64,000 nucleotides of DNA, from contig BCIX01000004.1 of NCBI GenBank assembly GCA_001600095.1, forward strand, positions 748,586-812,585. The letters are read 5' to 3'. The stretch's first letter is position 1. Each line of letters opens with the position of its first letter. The notes below the pieces were generated by a model. That model ran no database searches. It worked only from the letters and a program-made list of their open reading frames with translations, and was not told where the DNA came from. The position numbers and the translations under genes were made by a program. Source of the DNA: Bullera alba. Lineage: Eukaryota > Basidiomycota > Tremellomycetes > Tremellales > Bulleraceae. Shown here piece after piece: positions 12,270 through 24,367 of the stretch.

Positions 12270-13189
12270 CTTCTCGTAAAGGTGCTGCGCTCTCGTTCTG
12301 GCTATGATATCGCGGCTGTTGGCAATCGGGGAGGTCGAAATACAGCACGCCATGGCAGACTCTTACTTCGGAGTCACTAGTATTCGTGATACGGTGACTC
12401 GATCTCTGAAGCTACAAAGGATGCTATCGATCCTGCTGGGCCATTTTCAATCCCTAGAGAGCTTAGACAAAGGGCCGAGTCTGACAAGTGGCGAAACATG
12501 TAGGAGATCGAGGCCAGAACCGTTCTATGTACAGGCAGTACAGCTTCTCATGCGCCAAATTCGATCGCGCTCCGGCCTTCGAGCTCCAATCAGACCTGTA
12601 ACCTGTTTCGATCTGTCAAAGTGTCAATCTATCTTGTGTTCTTGAATGGGGCGGTCTGATTGCGGGACGTGTATGACGTCAAGGCTCAGCGCCCAAGCCC
12701 CAAGCCAACCCCTTGCCAGCCCTTGCCTTTGCACGAGTCGTCACAGGCAGACGCCTCCTTTCTGTTGTGTCTATCATCGTCAAACCTCAAATTACCAGGG
12801 CAGCGGGGCAGGCCATCAGATGACAAAATTGACACTTGACAGCTGTCATGGACTGGCAGCTAGACTTTGCTGACTCATGTCGACGGGTTCGAACTTTTAG
12901 CTTCTGAACTTCTCCCTCCTACTTGGCCGTGGCATCAGACGGGACGGTCATAGGAGGGGTTCCTCATCTTGGGCTACGCTGACTTTCTGAGGAATCGCAT
13001 TGGCAGACCGGCAGCCCAGACTCCAGGGCTCCAGGAAGGCTGGCTGTGGGCGTCCATAGCCAGTTCCCGAGAATTGCCCCCGATCTTGACTCTTGACTAG
13101 TCTTGGGGGCCGAGTCGCGAGTGGCAACTGCATTGACGCATCGTCTCAGGAAGTAAAGGTTGGACAGCAGTGTCACTAAGCTCAGCCAA

Positions 13190-13207
13190 CCCCCCCCCCC
13201 CCCCCNN
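13190..13207. repeat. Poly-C tract with two unresolved bases
   Basis: Sixteen consecutive C residues are followed by NN at 13206-13207 and then a G/C-rich segment. These are the only ambiguous bases in the window. The tract probably marks a homopolymer where assembly or base calling failed, and its true length is unknown. Confidence 0.9.
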
Positions 13208-13636
13208 CAGGCAGGGGGGCGCGGCCACACCGCCGGGGAGGGGCGGTGGCTGCGCTTAAGTGTCACCAGAAACTCACAGCTGAAGGCCAATGACTTGAAT
13301 CAAGTCACATCCAGTACAGCGGCCTCTTCATTCCCACCTTGTATGACCCGGATTTCGCAGTAGCTTGGCTCAACAGGACTGGGATAGGAAAACTAACTCA
13401 GACCTCTACTTTGCTCGGCGTTGAATCTCGATCTGATCTCATCTGGAGCCTGAATCCTGATACTACTGGCGTCCGGCATTAGGACTACGAGCTGAGCATC
13501 CACAGCCTGAGACTGAATCTCTTCGCCCAACATGCATACCTCTACTCAGTACTGCTGCACCTAATACGCAATCGAAGGCTGTCCGCTTCGGCGGCGTGAC
13601 AATTTGCGCCGGGGCGATACCCAGGCAGGCCGCAGG

Positions 13637-13921
13637 CTATACCTGCGGCCTCAGGAACATCACGTTTCCGTCTGAGGAGCAGTAAATGGTGACAGCCTCG
13701 TTTGGCGCTACCGCGGTGTCATTCGGCTTTCCCTCAGTGACAGTGAGAGTCGTGGCGTAGTTCACCGGCTCGCTTTCGACGCTGGTGCCAAAGGGTATGT
13801 CTTAGTGTTCGCCTGCATAGGAGATACCGAACTCGTTTTTCCAGGTGGTTTGGACACTTCTCGTTTTACTGTCATCCTCGCCACTTCGTCCGGTCTTTCT
13901 TTCGTATTCAGATTGTCCCAT
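13637..13921 (-). pseudogene. Small tandem-family protein copy 2, interrupted by a 27-nt segment with a stop
   Basis: Reading from 13921, the frame runs 39 codons to a TAA at 13804-13802, then continues open in the same frame to TAG at 13639-13637. Both halves match copy 3: WKNEF aligns to WEVNKYE, ESEPVNYATTLTV to QSEPYPAATTLIA, and AVTIYCSSDGNVMF to TATINCSDDGDVTF. Removing 13827-13801 (minus strand gtatct...ctaag, 27 nt) restores an uninterrupted alignment and the frame. So the segment is either an exceptionally short GT-AG intron or an insertion that has broken the gene. I label it a pseudogene provisionally because 27 nt is below usual fungal intron lengths. Confidence 0.6.
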
Positions 13922-14584
13922 GATTGAGGATGGAGGTGAGTTGATCAAGAGAGTAGTTGACGATTGTCAAGGTGGAAGCAATTGATTGCAGGAACTGAAT
14001 ACTGATGATGGTGTGATGTAGATACAGATACACGTTGTCGCTTTTCTCGATCACCCTAGTTGTTATATACCTATCTGACCGCGAGCGACGTCTACGCTGA
14101 TATTAATTACGGCCGCCTTGGGTCAAAAAGGATCAGAGCACGTCATGATTGAACGATTGAGCAGCATAAAGGGTGTGTCAAGGCTGATTGGACGATTGCC
14201 AACATCGAGGCGGCTAACAGAAAGGATCGCAGAGCTGTAATTCAGTGGTCTTGCACTGTCTTGCCAATCGATCAAATATTACCTCGGACCGAGGCGAGGA
14301 TTGGCAATCAGGCCTTCTGATGCAGCTCATTCACAATGTGATACACCCCAATACACCCGAAATGATTGGTGGGGGGTCCTTCTAATGCAGGGATGAAACA
14401 AGTCAGTGACGAATGTCGGTCAATGTGCAAAGATCTGGCGAATTCCATGAGAACTCCCCGTTTTCGCGGCTCCAGCCTCCAACGTCAGACACTTTGGCGG
14501 TCATCACTCTAACTCATGGGCATGCATCAGTTGTCTATCTAGCAGCGATTCACCCAACGCTACTCCCTTTGGTGGCAGATATGA
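13922..14584. other. Intergenic region between small paralogs 2 and 3
   Basis: It holds the promoter side of copy 2. No other gene, RNA or repeat was recognised. Confidence 0.4.
14063..14070 (-). promoter_or_regulatory. TATA-like element of small paralog copy 2
   Basis: The minus strand reads GTATATAA about 140 bases upstream of the start at 13921, matching the arrangement of copy 1. Confidence 0.5.
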
Positions 14585-14857
14585 TCAGCCGTTCTCGACA
14601 AACGTCACATCCCCATCATCCGAGCAATTGATGGTAGCGGTCTGACTCTCGGCCAATTCAATTCGACTGAGCCCACCTTCGGCCACGCTGGCAATCAGAG
14701 TCGTCGCAGCTGGGTAAGGCTCACTCTGAGTGCTACCTCCGTAGTACACTTCGTACTTGTTTACCTCCCAGTGTAGATCGTCGGTACCGAGAAAGATGGC
14801 CTTGACGCTTCGCCTGGAGGCGCTACTTCCACGCTTGGATGGGTTCTCGTCGGACAT
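14585..14857 (-). CDS. Small protein of a local tandem family (copy 3), unknown function
   Basis: An intact 90-codon frame from ATG at 14857. It is the clearest relative of copy 2, sharing HWEVNKYEVYYGG, SEPYPAATTL and the C-terminal TATINCSDDGDVTFVENG. The N-terminal 25 residues are polar and basic and differ among the copies, while the last 60 residues are conserved in pattern. There is no signal peptide or membrane segment. A weaker TATA-like element lies about 90 bases upstream. It sits between two sister copies and the 2OG oxygenase gene. Function unknown. Confidence 0.65.
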   Translation of the reverse strand: MSDENPSKRGSSASRRSVKAIFLGTDDLHWEVNKYEVYYGGSTQSEPYPAATTLIASVAEGGLSRIELAESQTATINCSDDGDVTFVENG

Positions 14858-15266
14858 CTTGTCGGCTTGGCTTGTTGTTGTAATTGGTGTCGAGCTTTAA
14901 GGAGGTGTCAGTATCAATGTATCGTCGAGGTCGACGCCGCCTGGGCTATATCAATTTTGATTCTGCAAGGGCTTCACTCACAAGAAAAGGAGATGAACAA
15001 CGCTCATGGCGTTGGAAGGCGATGACGCACAAACACATCATTGTGAGACGACGCCTTCCCTCATCCGGACTTGCACAAAGGACTGCGAGACCGTCATCGT
15101 GGAGTGAGCGGGCAAGGCAATTTGATGATGATCCGCTCGGTGGTCAGTGATGAGGACCCCTTGCAGTTGAGTCCACGCCGCAGCGACTCGGGAGGCGTGT
15201 CGTCAACGTGCATGATGACCGTGTTGGATAGAAATGGCGATATCCCTAGCCTCTTCCCATTCCAGA
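14858..15266. other. Spacer between small paralog 3 and the oxygenase gene
   Basis: This is the promoter side of copy 3 and the 3' flank of the oxygenase gene. Nothing else was recognised. Confidence 0.4.
14947..14952 (-). promoter_or_regulatory. Possible TATA element of small paralog copy 3
   Basis: The minus strand reads GATATA here, about 90 bases before the ATG at 14857. It is weaker than those of copies 1 and 2. Confidence 0.3.
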
Positions 15267-16895
15267 CTAGTCCTCGGCCTCCTGGACAGCCTCGGAGTAA
15301 TGCCGACCAAGCACTCTCTTCGTGAAGCCACCAAACGTCTCGCCATCCGGTCCAATCACGTCATTGACATCGGGTCTACTATTATTCAGCACTGGGAAGC
15401 CAAAGCAACTTAAGACCGATACTCACTGCAGGAAGAAGGCAAACGTCTCTCGGGACACCGGCGTATCGCTACCTCCCGTGCTACCGCTAACGAAGTGAGG
15501 AGTAGCAGCGAGCTTTCCCCCAGTCAACAGCTCTAATGCTTCACCGGTCTGGAATGCTGAGCAACGGGTGGTCAGTGAAGTGAACGACATTCTAGGGTCA
15601 AAATGCTCACCCAAGCAGTCCTCTGGTATCGAAACCTTCAATGCCTCAGGCAGACGGCCTGTCTGTGCTGGACTTTGCCTAGGATAGATGTATAGCCCCG
15701 AGGTTGGACTTGGCGGTGGGACCTTTTGTGGAGCTGTATCCCCGGAGAGATACATCGCCGAGCCTGAGGCATGCTCAGCAGAAGCTCTGACGATGTAAAC
15801 CCACAAAGCCCCGTCAACAAGGAATGGTCCACATGTGTGCCGCATAGAGCATCATTGGCGACAGTCTCTTTCCGTTCCGCATCACTTTTTGGCGGTTCCG
15901 CAAAGTAATGCAATAGTCTAGCCTGTATGTGTGGTCAGTATGGGCTGAGCGTATCAAGATTCATGCAAACTCACTTTGTTGCTCTTCGAGCTGGATATCA
16001 AAGACTCGACCGTAGACGTCCGCGTACTGTCCGAGATCTCGACTTTCCAAAGGTGAGAGCTGTTCACTGATCGCTAGGAGGACTCACCGAATGGCTCACA
16101 CGCCCTGGCTATGGCGCACCCAACATCGAATATGATCTGACCAAGACTGAAACAGATGAGGTTTGCTTCAGTGATCCGCTAACTCACGCCTTGAAAGTAC
16201 TCTCAAACTCCTCTAGCCCTTCGATGTTCTGAGGCCAGACGTTTCCCGCATAGTATCTGCGCTGCGGGTATCAGTAAACGGACGATCTGCCGGCCTGGAG
16301 TCCAACTGACTCTGGGTAGTTTGACTTCTCCTGGTCGGAAACGACAGGCACGTCCAGTAACGGATTCGCGTAATAGGAACCCTTCTGAGTATCTGGTTTC
16401 TAATTTGCCTCAGCGCAATCGGTTTGAGTTACACTGGAATCGGTGAAACTGATGCGGGATGCACACAGTACGCACGCCATTCATGACCTCTTTCCCGTGA
16501 CTCCAGCCAAACGAGTATTTTGTCTCGGGACGTGACAGGGATTCTCGGACGGCTTCCGGCTGATTGGCAAGAGCATGCGCCAAATAGAACAATCTAATTC
16601 TCAGAGCTTGGAACGCCTCGGGTAGATCTGCAGCGCCGAAATGGCTTGTGAGCGGCACATTACGATGATCATGGACGCCTCCCCCGTCCGAGGCAGTGCA
16701 CGTACCTTGGACCACTACGATCCCTAGACATCCCTCCTCAGAACCGAACGCTCGTTTCAAGTGGCTCTGAACCTCTTCGCTGTTCTCCAATAGAGTCACA
16801 TACGACACTCTCACGGGTTGCGCTGTCATATTGTGACTGGCGTAGGGGCGTCCAAGTGACACCGTTTCTGATCGTTGACTTGGTGGAGTCCTCAC
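15267..16895 (-). CDS. Clavaminate synthase / isopenicillin-N-synthase-like 2OG-Fe(II) oxygenase
   Basis: About eight exons on the minus strand, starting MRTPPSQRSETVSLGRPYAS at 16895 and ending HYSEAVQEAED. The N-terminal DIOX_N-like part reads RVSYVTLLENSEEV and GIVVVQDLPEAFQALR. The middle has the block KYSFGWSHGKEVMNGKPD followed by GSYYANPLLDVP, characteristic of a widespread uncharacterised fungal subfamily. The iron ligands are visible as H-x-D in GTHVDHSLLTGL near 15820 and a distal His in AATPHFV. The jelly-roll core between them is intact (SGLYIYPR). Family members use Fe(II) and usually 2-oxoglutarate. The substrate of this subfamily is not known to me. No secondary-metabolism genes lie beside it, so a housekeeping role is as likely as a biosynthetic one. 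Confidence 0.85.
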
Positions 16896-18836
16896 TGGTT
16901 GTGCCTAGCCAATGAACCAGGAATGTGCCTGATGTCTGCCTGACGATCCGGAGTTTCACTTGGACCAAGTGAGAGGATTGAGAGTAGCTGTAGGACTGGG
17001 GCTGCTCATTGGCGTTCTCAAGCTTGATCCGCGCTCAAGCAGGTTCAAGGGAGGCTCAAGCCAATCGCCTGCGGCTGCTTACGCGCCGCGCGTGGAGACC
17101 GGCCAAATCGGAGCTGCCAAGCTCTGTTAGCGCACTTAGGCGGGGTCTAACAGGTCTATAACACTGTGTGATATGGGATTAGCTCGGACGAATATGTTTA
17201 CTAATGTGCGCTTGCTAATGAGAACGGGCATAAGGCCGACTCCGTTTACAAAGATTCTATTGATCAGCCGGCTCGGCTGTAATAGGCTGTAATACACAGG
17301 AAATTAACGCCCGGAATTCCAAATCCAGGCCCCAGGACCGAGATCGACGATTGGCGATCTTCGAGCTGGGCTGGGCCAGGCCCGGGCCCCGGACTGCCCC
17401 GGGCCGACCACTGAATCTCGAATGCCCTCACCGGGGCGTCACCGCTGCGGCTGCCGCTGAGTGGCAGTCACTTGCATCGAAGCTCAAGGGGGTCCGTTGC
17501 CTTGTCCAGAGATGGAGCCAAGGACTCTCGACGAGACACCATTGTGCCAGCTTTGATTAGGTGACTGGACCGTTATCATGGCATGATTGCGTGACTTGAA
17601 GCCAGCGTAAATGGCATACGCTACTTCTTCAGTTTGGGTTCATGAGAATGGATGAGTGAGCAGTATGAGGCAGATTGTATTTGTGAGTACTGCCAGTCTT
17701 AGTACGTCTTATGGAACGGTATGGCGTTAGATGCTGTCAGATGCCCTAAAACGAAGGACTAGCATTGGTGGGATGAGCAAACCAAGGGGAGCTCGAGCCA
17801 TGTACGTTCAGTATACCTCCCGATCACTTGGCACGAGTAGCATCGGGCTCGGAGACCAGACCACTGATACCAGTATCCATCCGGCTAGTAAGGCTACTTA
17901 TTCCCATAATGTTCCCGATCATCAGCCACAGTGAGTAACTTACTCCTACTATGCAGTTACTAACCCATGGGAAAATCAGGACTTGAGAGACACATTTCGA
18001 TTTCGACTGGCACGACAGGATTTGGAGCGGGAATCCAGAGGCACTGTTTCCAGCCGACTCGAACCTTCTCGAACCCGTCGTCGATCCACGTGCCTCGTCC
18101 CCGCGGATCCCTTCACTCGGCCCTCCTTCGCTTCGCATGCTTACAGCATACCTGCCGCTTCATCTGTTCCACCAGGCCCAAGCAGGTTCGACTGGGTCAA
18201 GCTACAGTGCGTACTATGTAGCAGGGTCGGGAAGGGTCGGGAGGGCCCCACCTCGGGAAGATGGATCGCCTCATTATGCTTTTCGCTATCTTGGAACCTT
18301 ATCAGCGCCGATCCTGACCTATGGTCGCGGCTTGAAGCGTGAATCAATAGAACGGTAAACCATAACCGGGCCCTTGGAGATCTCAGCTTGATACGGGCAC
18401 CAAAGGGGGTAAGGGAGGACGGGCTGAGCAAGACGAGACCGAGTCTCTCCATTATGGACCACGGCAGACCACGGCAAGCAGCCGTTCATGTAACGATGAG
18501 CGGTCACTCCGCCCAAACAGTGTTCCCCTTGCAGATGGCCCAGGTGACAGTCCAAGCGGGGGCTCCATTGACCCCTCTAATCCCGATGTCCCCCTACCCG
18601 GTCGACTGTTCTCAAGTCATAGGTCGAATTCAGAATTTTAATACTGCCGCACCAGGCCGCCTTTCCGCGAATCAATTAAGACATCCCCTCGGGTTTCACA
18701 TTGGATGTTACCCAAAGTCCCAGCTGGCTCGACTCGGGACGACTCTGGAGGACTCCACTCGGCAAGGCTCCACTCCTGCCGTGCTGTTGCACCTTATCAC
18801 ACTCGAGACAGTCGAAGTATATATACGACTGCCAAG
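16896..18836. other. Divergent intergenic region between oxygenase and kinase genes
   Basis: Nearly 2 kb with no convincing gene. It holds the CTCAAGC cluster, a very GC-rich stretch around 17370-17440 and a TATA-like tatata at about 18819-18827 just before the kinase. An open frame in another register reaches back to 18388 but has weak coding character. Unrecognised leader exons of the kinase could lie here. Confidence 0.4.
17017..17061. promoter_or_regulatory. Cluster of three CTCAAGC repeats
   Basis: CTCAAGC occurs at 17017-17023, 17034-17040 and 17055-17061, with a further TTCAAG between the second and third. The cluster lies 120-170 bases upstream of the oxygenase start codon. Regular recurrence at about 17- and 21-base spacing suggests a factor-binding site. 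No factor is known to me. Confidence 0.35.
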
Positions 18837-21288
<2,452 letters not shown>

Positions 21289-21589
21289 ACTCCTGATACA
21301 ATCAGCCTCCACCTCTCGCATCGCCTTCACGCAAACACGACGTTAACGCTCCAACAATTCATGGGTTGTCTTCAGTGCACGCATCTTCTCGACGATTTGA
21401 CGATGGAATGATCTAGATGGAAATTTGGAGCACTGGTTTGCTTCCAGATAAAATGGAAAGGTGTATCAGTATAGGGCGAAATGCCATGTTGTACATATAG
21501 TTGCCGTATAATGGTCGATACGTCGACGCCATGTATAAGACACGCGACTCCACACCGGGAATCAGTTGCACGACTTCTCCTCTAAGAGC
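21289..21589. other. Convergent 3' spacer
   Basis: This is the shared terminator region of the kinase and METTL16 genes. Nothing else was recognised. Confidence 0.4.
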
Positions 21590-23696
21590 TCAGCTGTCTC
21601 CGAACCCATTGTTCCACCCCGTGTCCTTCTGCCAGGTTGTAGCATCACTTCCCCGACCCGGTTCGGTGGGTGCAGTGTATGGACCTCGACCCCAACCTCC
21701 TCGGCCGCCACGTCCAGCTGTGTTGCGGGCGTATTTTGACGTACTTTCTGTCAAGTACGGATTGGACCTGGATTCGGGTGTGATTGAATTGCCCGAGGCG
21801 TTACCAGTACCGAGTAGATTGGCTTTAGTCAATAGGAATTTCCATAACCCATCGACGATGTCCCTAGATTTCCCAGACATGAACTCCAAAGCCAAAGTGG
21901 TCCCTCGCCAATCTCCCTCGGTTTGGGCAGTAGTTGTTCCACCATCACCAGTAGTCAGACTCGTGCGGTTCGGGTTCTTCGCACTTGGTGGTAGAGGCGG
22001 AATCACCGATATGCGGACCACGATCATCGGTGTCGAGGGCGGTGACGAGGCTTGCACCCCTTTGTCACCTTCTGCAGCTTCTCGCGCAGCTTGACGACGC
22101 GCAGCTCTTGACCAGGTATTGCTCTTCGGCTCCAGGACGACTGACCACACTCGACTGCTGGGACCCGCTTTCGAGCCAACCTCTGCAGTGGTCACAAAAC
22201 CTGGCGTCTGATTCGGCTGAGTATCGGATGCAGACTTGGCTGGAAGTAGCTGTATCTGCTTAAGAACGTCTGCGATGACCACTCTCAGCCTATCAGTCGA
22301 CATGGGTGGATGGAGTGGTGTGTGCACCATCCTGTTGGGTAGGGGTAGCAGTTTGGCATATGAGGTCCCAGGGATGATTTCCTCCGGTCTGGTGACTGAC
22401 TAAGAAGCAAACCCGTCAGCCATGTCGCTTTGTCAAGCCCACCATACTCACGTCGGGCAGTCTGGCCTCTCCATAAGACCAGCCTAGAATCCATCGGGTC
22501 GTCTTTGACGGCTTGATGGACTTGATGAAATAGTTTTCGATCTGAGCAGAAGTCAGTGACTGAAATATGACCCGCGTCGAGCTCTTCACCTTGTGACCTC
22601 TCAGTAGGTCGACTAATGGCTTGAGCGAAGCAAACTTGCCAATCAGTGAGGTGAACCATTGGCAACGATCTTGCAGCTCCACGCTTTCAGTGATCATTTG
22701 GCTGACAAATTGGACTTCCCCGCCGGGTGTCAGAAGCTCATTCGCAGCAGCAGTGGGTGCCTGAAAGTTAGTCAGCGATGTAATTTGTGGAGGATGTTTC
22801 ATTACATACTGAAGAAGCTGAATCGAGCTTGAGCTCGCTACCTTCTTGCATCTCCTCTTGAGATCCGAAGAACGGAGGATTGCACATTGTCATGTCGACT
22901 TTGACCGTCTTGAGGAGCGAAAGCATAGAGTCGTTCACGTTGGCTTTGACCAGAGAAATCGACGACGAAGGGATCTTGTTGCTGTCTAAAATCTGCTGGG
23001 CGTGCCGGAGAGAGATCTCATCTGACTCTATAAGATGTCAACGGTGGAAAGTCACATCGAGTACCTACCTGTCGCGTGGATCACGGCTTCCGAGCGAAGA
23101 CGATGCAGTAAAAGGGGATAAATCGCGACATGCCCGGTCCCTCTTCACATTAGCGGAAGTGGAAGCCCAATGACCCACATATCGAGCACTGTAAGTCTAC
23201 TCTAGGCTTCTTAGCTAAGAATCGACCTGACCGCAGCCTAAGAAGAACTCACTACTTCTGCCGCGCTTGCAGAGAGATACGGTTTGAGGTCAAGCACGTG
23301 TAGAACGTAATCCAATCTGGGCTTTGATCAACTGGCATTCTGATAACGAGCCATCACGACCCATACCTATTGGCAACCTAGAAGAAGAGGTATCAGCACC
23401 GTCGATAGGGGGACTCGTCTGCACATCCGGACTCACTGTAGGGCATAATCGATCTTCCCGTAGCTGCACATCGAGATTCCAATCCTCCTTGAGAAGCGCG
23501 GTCGTCAGAGCCCTCAGCGCATTGGCATCCTTGAAGTCGATCTCCGATGACTCTTCCGTGGTCTTGACACTGTAGAGATCAGTAATCGAATACATTGACG
23601 GTGGGAGACCACTCACTATGGTGCCAACGCGGGGTGTTGCCCGGCCAGCTCAGCGAAATTCGGCCGCCGCTTCTTGTACGGGTTGAGGGCGTGCAT
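21590..23696 (-). CDS. METTL16: METTL16-type RNA N6-adenosine methyltransferase
   Basis: Starts MHALNPYKKRRPNFAELAGQ at 23696, the hallmark N-terminus of the METT10D family, followed by YVKTTEESSEIDFKDANALR. An 11-nt exon (23367-23377) completes DRLCPTVANRLDYVLHV, the strand preceding the SAM site. The catalytic motif is NPPFF (MTMCNPPFFGSQEE) near 22890. Downstream blocks are TAAANELLTPGGEVQFV, WFTSLIGKFASLKPL and TTRWILGWSYG. The C-terminal 240 residues are poorly conserved, with a Gly/Arg-rich tail (GRGGRGGWGRGP) suited to RNA binding. METTL16 methylates U6 snRNA at the ACAGA box and, in animals, MAT2A hairpins. An RmlD/MAT2B-like gene occurs 14 kb away, but I infer no link from that. Minus strand, roughly eight exons. 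Confidence 0.88.
23367..23377 (-). other. METTL16: 11-nt micro-exon of the METTL16 gene
   Basis: On the minus strand gttgccaatag is flanked by an acceptor (ttctag) and a donor (gtatgg). It encodes Val-Ala-Asn and the first two bases of Arg, linking CPT to LDYVLHV. The equivalent CPTV..RLDY stretch is conserved in the family, so skipping it would shift the frame and destroy the SAM-binding core. Confidence 0.75.
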
Positions 23697-23758
23697 GCCT
23701 GACCCGATTTTGTGTCCTGGTGTGTGTCCAGTAGCGATCCAGCTGTGATCAAACGTCG

Positions 23759-24367
23759 ATGCCGAAGAGCGCTACCTCGACGCCAATATTGCTACCTGAT
23801 ATCACTGCTGGAGTTCACTCACATGCGTGTGAGGTCGACACCGGGTCGTCAAAACATTTGTTGATGTTCGCGACTTCGCGGTTGCCTAATGCCTCGCGAT
23901 CGAACTCATCGCAGGACAACCTCCACCGGCGACCGGCGATCGCCGCCAAATTGCCGCGCACTCAAACCTTATTTGCCAGCTACTACCCTCTGCCAGCGTC
24001 TGCCAGCGCCCCGCAGGTAACAACTGGTGACAACCAATGTGACAACTGTTTGACGACTGTTCGACGAGCGAGTCTGGCAGTGGTTTCGTCGACTATCGCC
24101 TCGATCATGCCTTTCGCTCCGACTCCAGCGACACTCAACGTGCCAGGGAACTCGCTCGGGAGTCCCTGCGAGCCGACACACATCTCGAATCGCTCCTCAG
24201 CATCTCTTGCCGTTGACTCGAATGACCATCTCATAAGGCTAGGAATCGAACATCTCGTCTGTGATATTCGGTCATTCAATGAAGAGAACTTCGACCTACG
24301 ACCGTATCTCTCTTATCAATCATGGTTTTGGAAGTCAAACGGCGAAGATGACGTTCCTACATGTTAA
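23759..24367 (+). CDS. Hypothetical 202-codon frame at the head of the SNF2-like relic
   Basis: An open frame beginning MPKSATSTPILLPD, only 62 bases from the METTL16 start codon on the opposite strand. The C-terminal 50 residues (DHLIRLGIEHLVCDIRSF, DLRPYLSYQSWFWK) look like ordered protein, while the N-terminus is Ser/Pro-rich. It ends in TAA two bases before a good intron donor (gtaagt at 24370), and the downstream SNF2-like sequence begins right after a matching acceptor at 24459-24460. So it may be the first exon of the same gene, truncated by a stop. No family recognised. It may be a dead exon. Confidence 0.35.
   Translation: MPKSATSTPILLPDITAGVHSHACEVDTGSSKHLLMFATSRLPNASRSNSSQDNLHRRPAIAAKLPRTQTLFASYYPLPASASAPQVTTGDNQCDNCLTTVRRASLAVVSSTIASIMPFAPTPATLNVPGNSLGSPCEPTHISNRSSASLAVDSNDHLIRLGIEHLVCDIRSFNEENFDLRPYLSYQSWFWKSNGEDDVPTC

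Larger units (their letters stand above)
12106..13636. other. Intergenic region between small paralogs 1 and 2
   Basis: Apart from the TATA-like element and a C-tract with two unresolved bases, no gene was recognised. Open frames here (for example 12304-12645 and 12646-12873) have no family match and no spliced continuation. The stretch after the C-tract, about 13208-13255, is unusually GC-rich. Confidence 0.4.

Noticed and set aside
12880..12905. tRNA T-loop-like ggttcgaa
   Set aside because: The flanking bases do not form a T stem, and no anticodon arm or acceptor stem could be built around it. No tRNA was found elsewhere in the window.
18388..18836. N-terminal extension of the kinase frame
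   Set aside because: Open, but with poor coding character, and a TATA-like element lies inside it. The alternative start at 18837 reads better, though leader exons here cannot be excluded.
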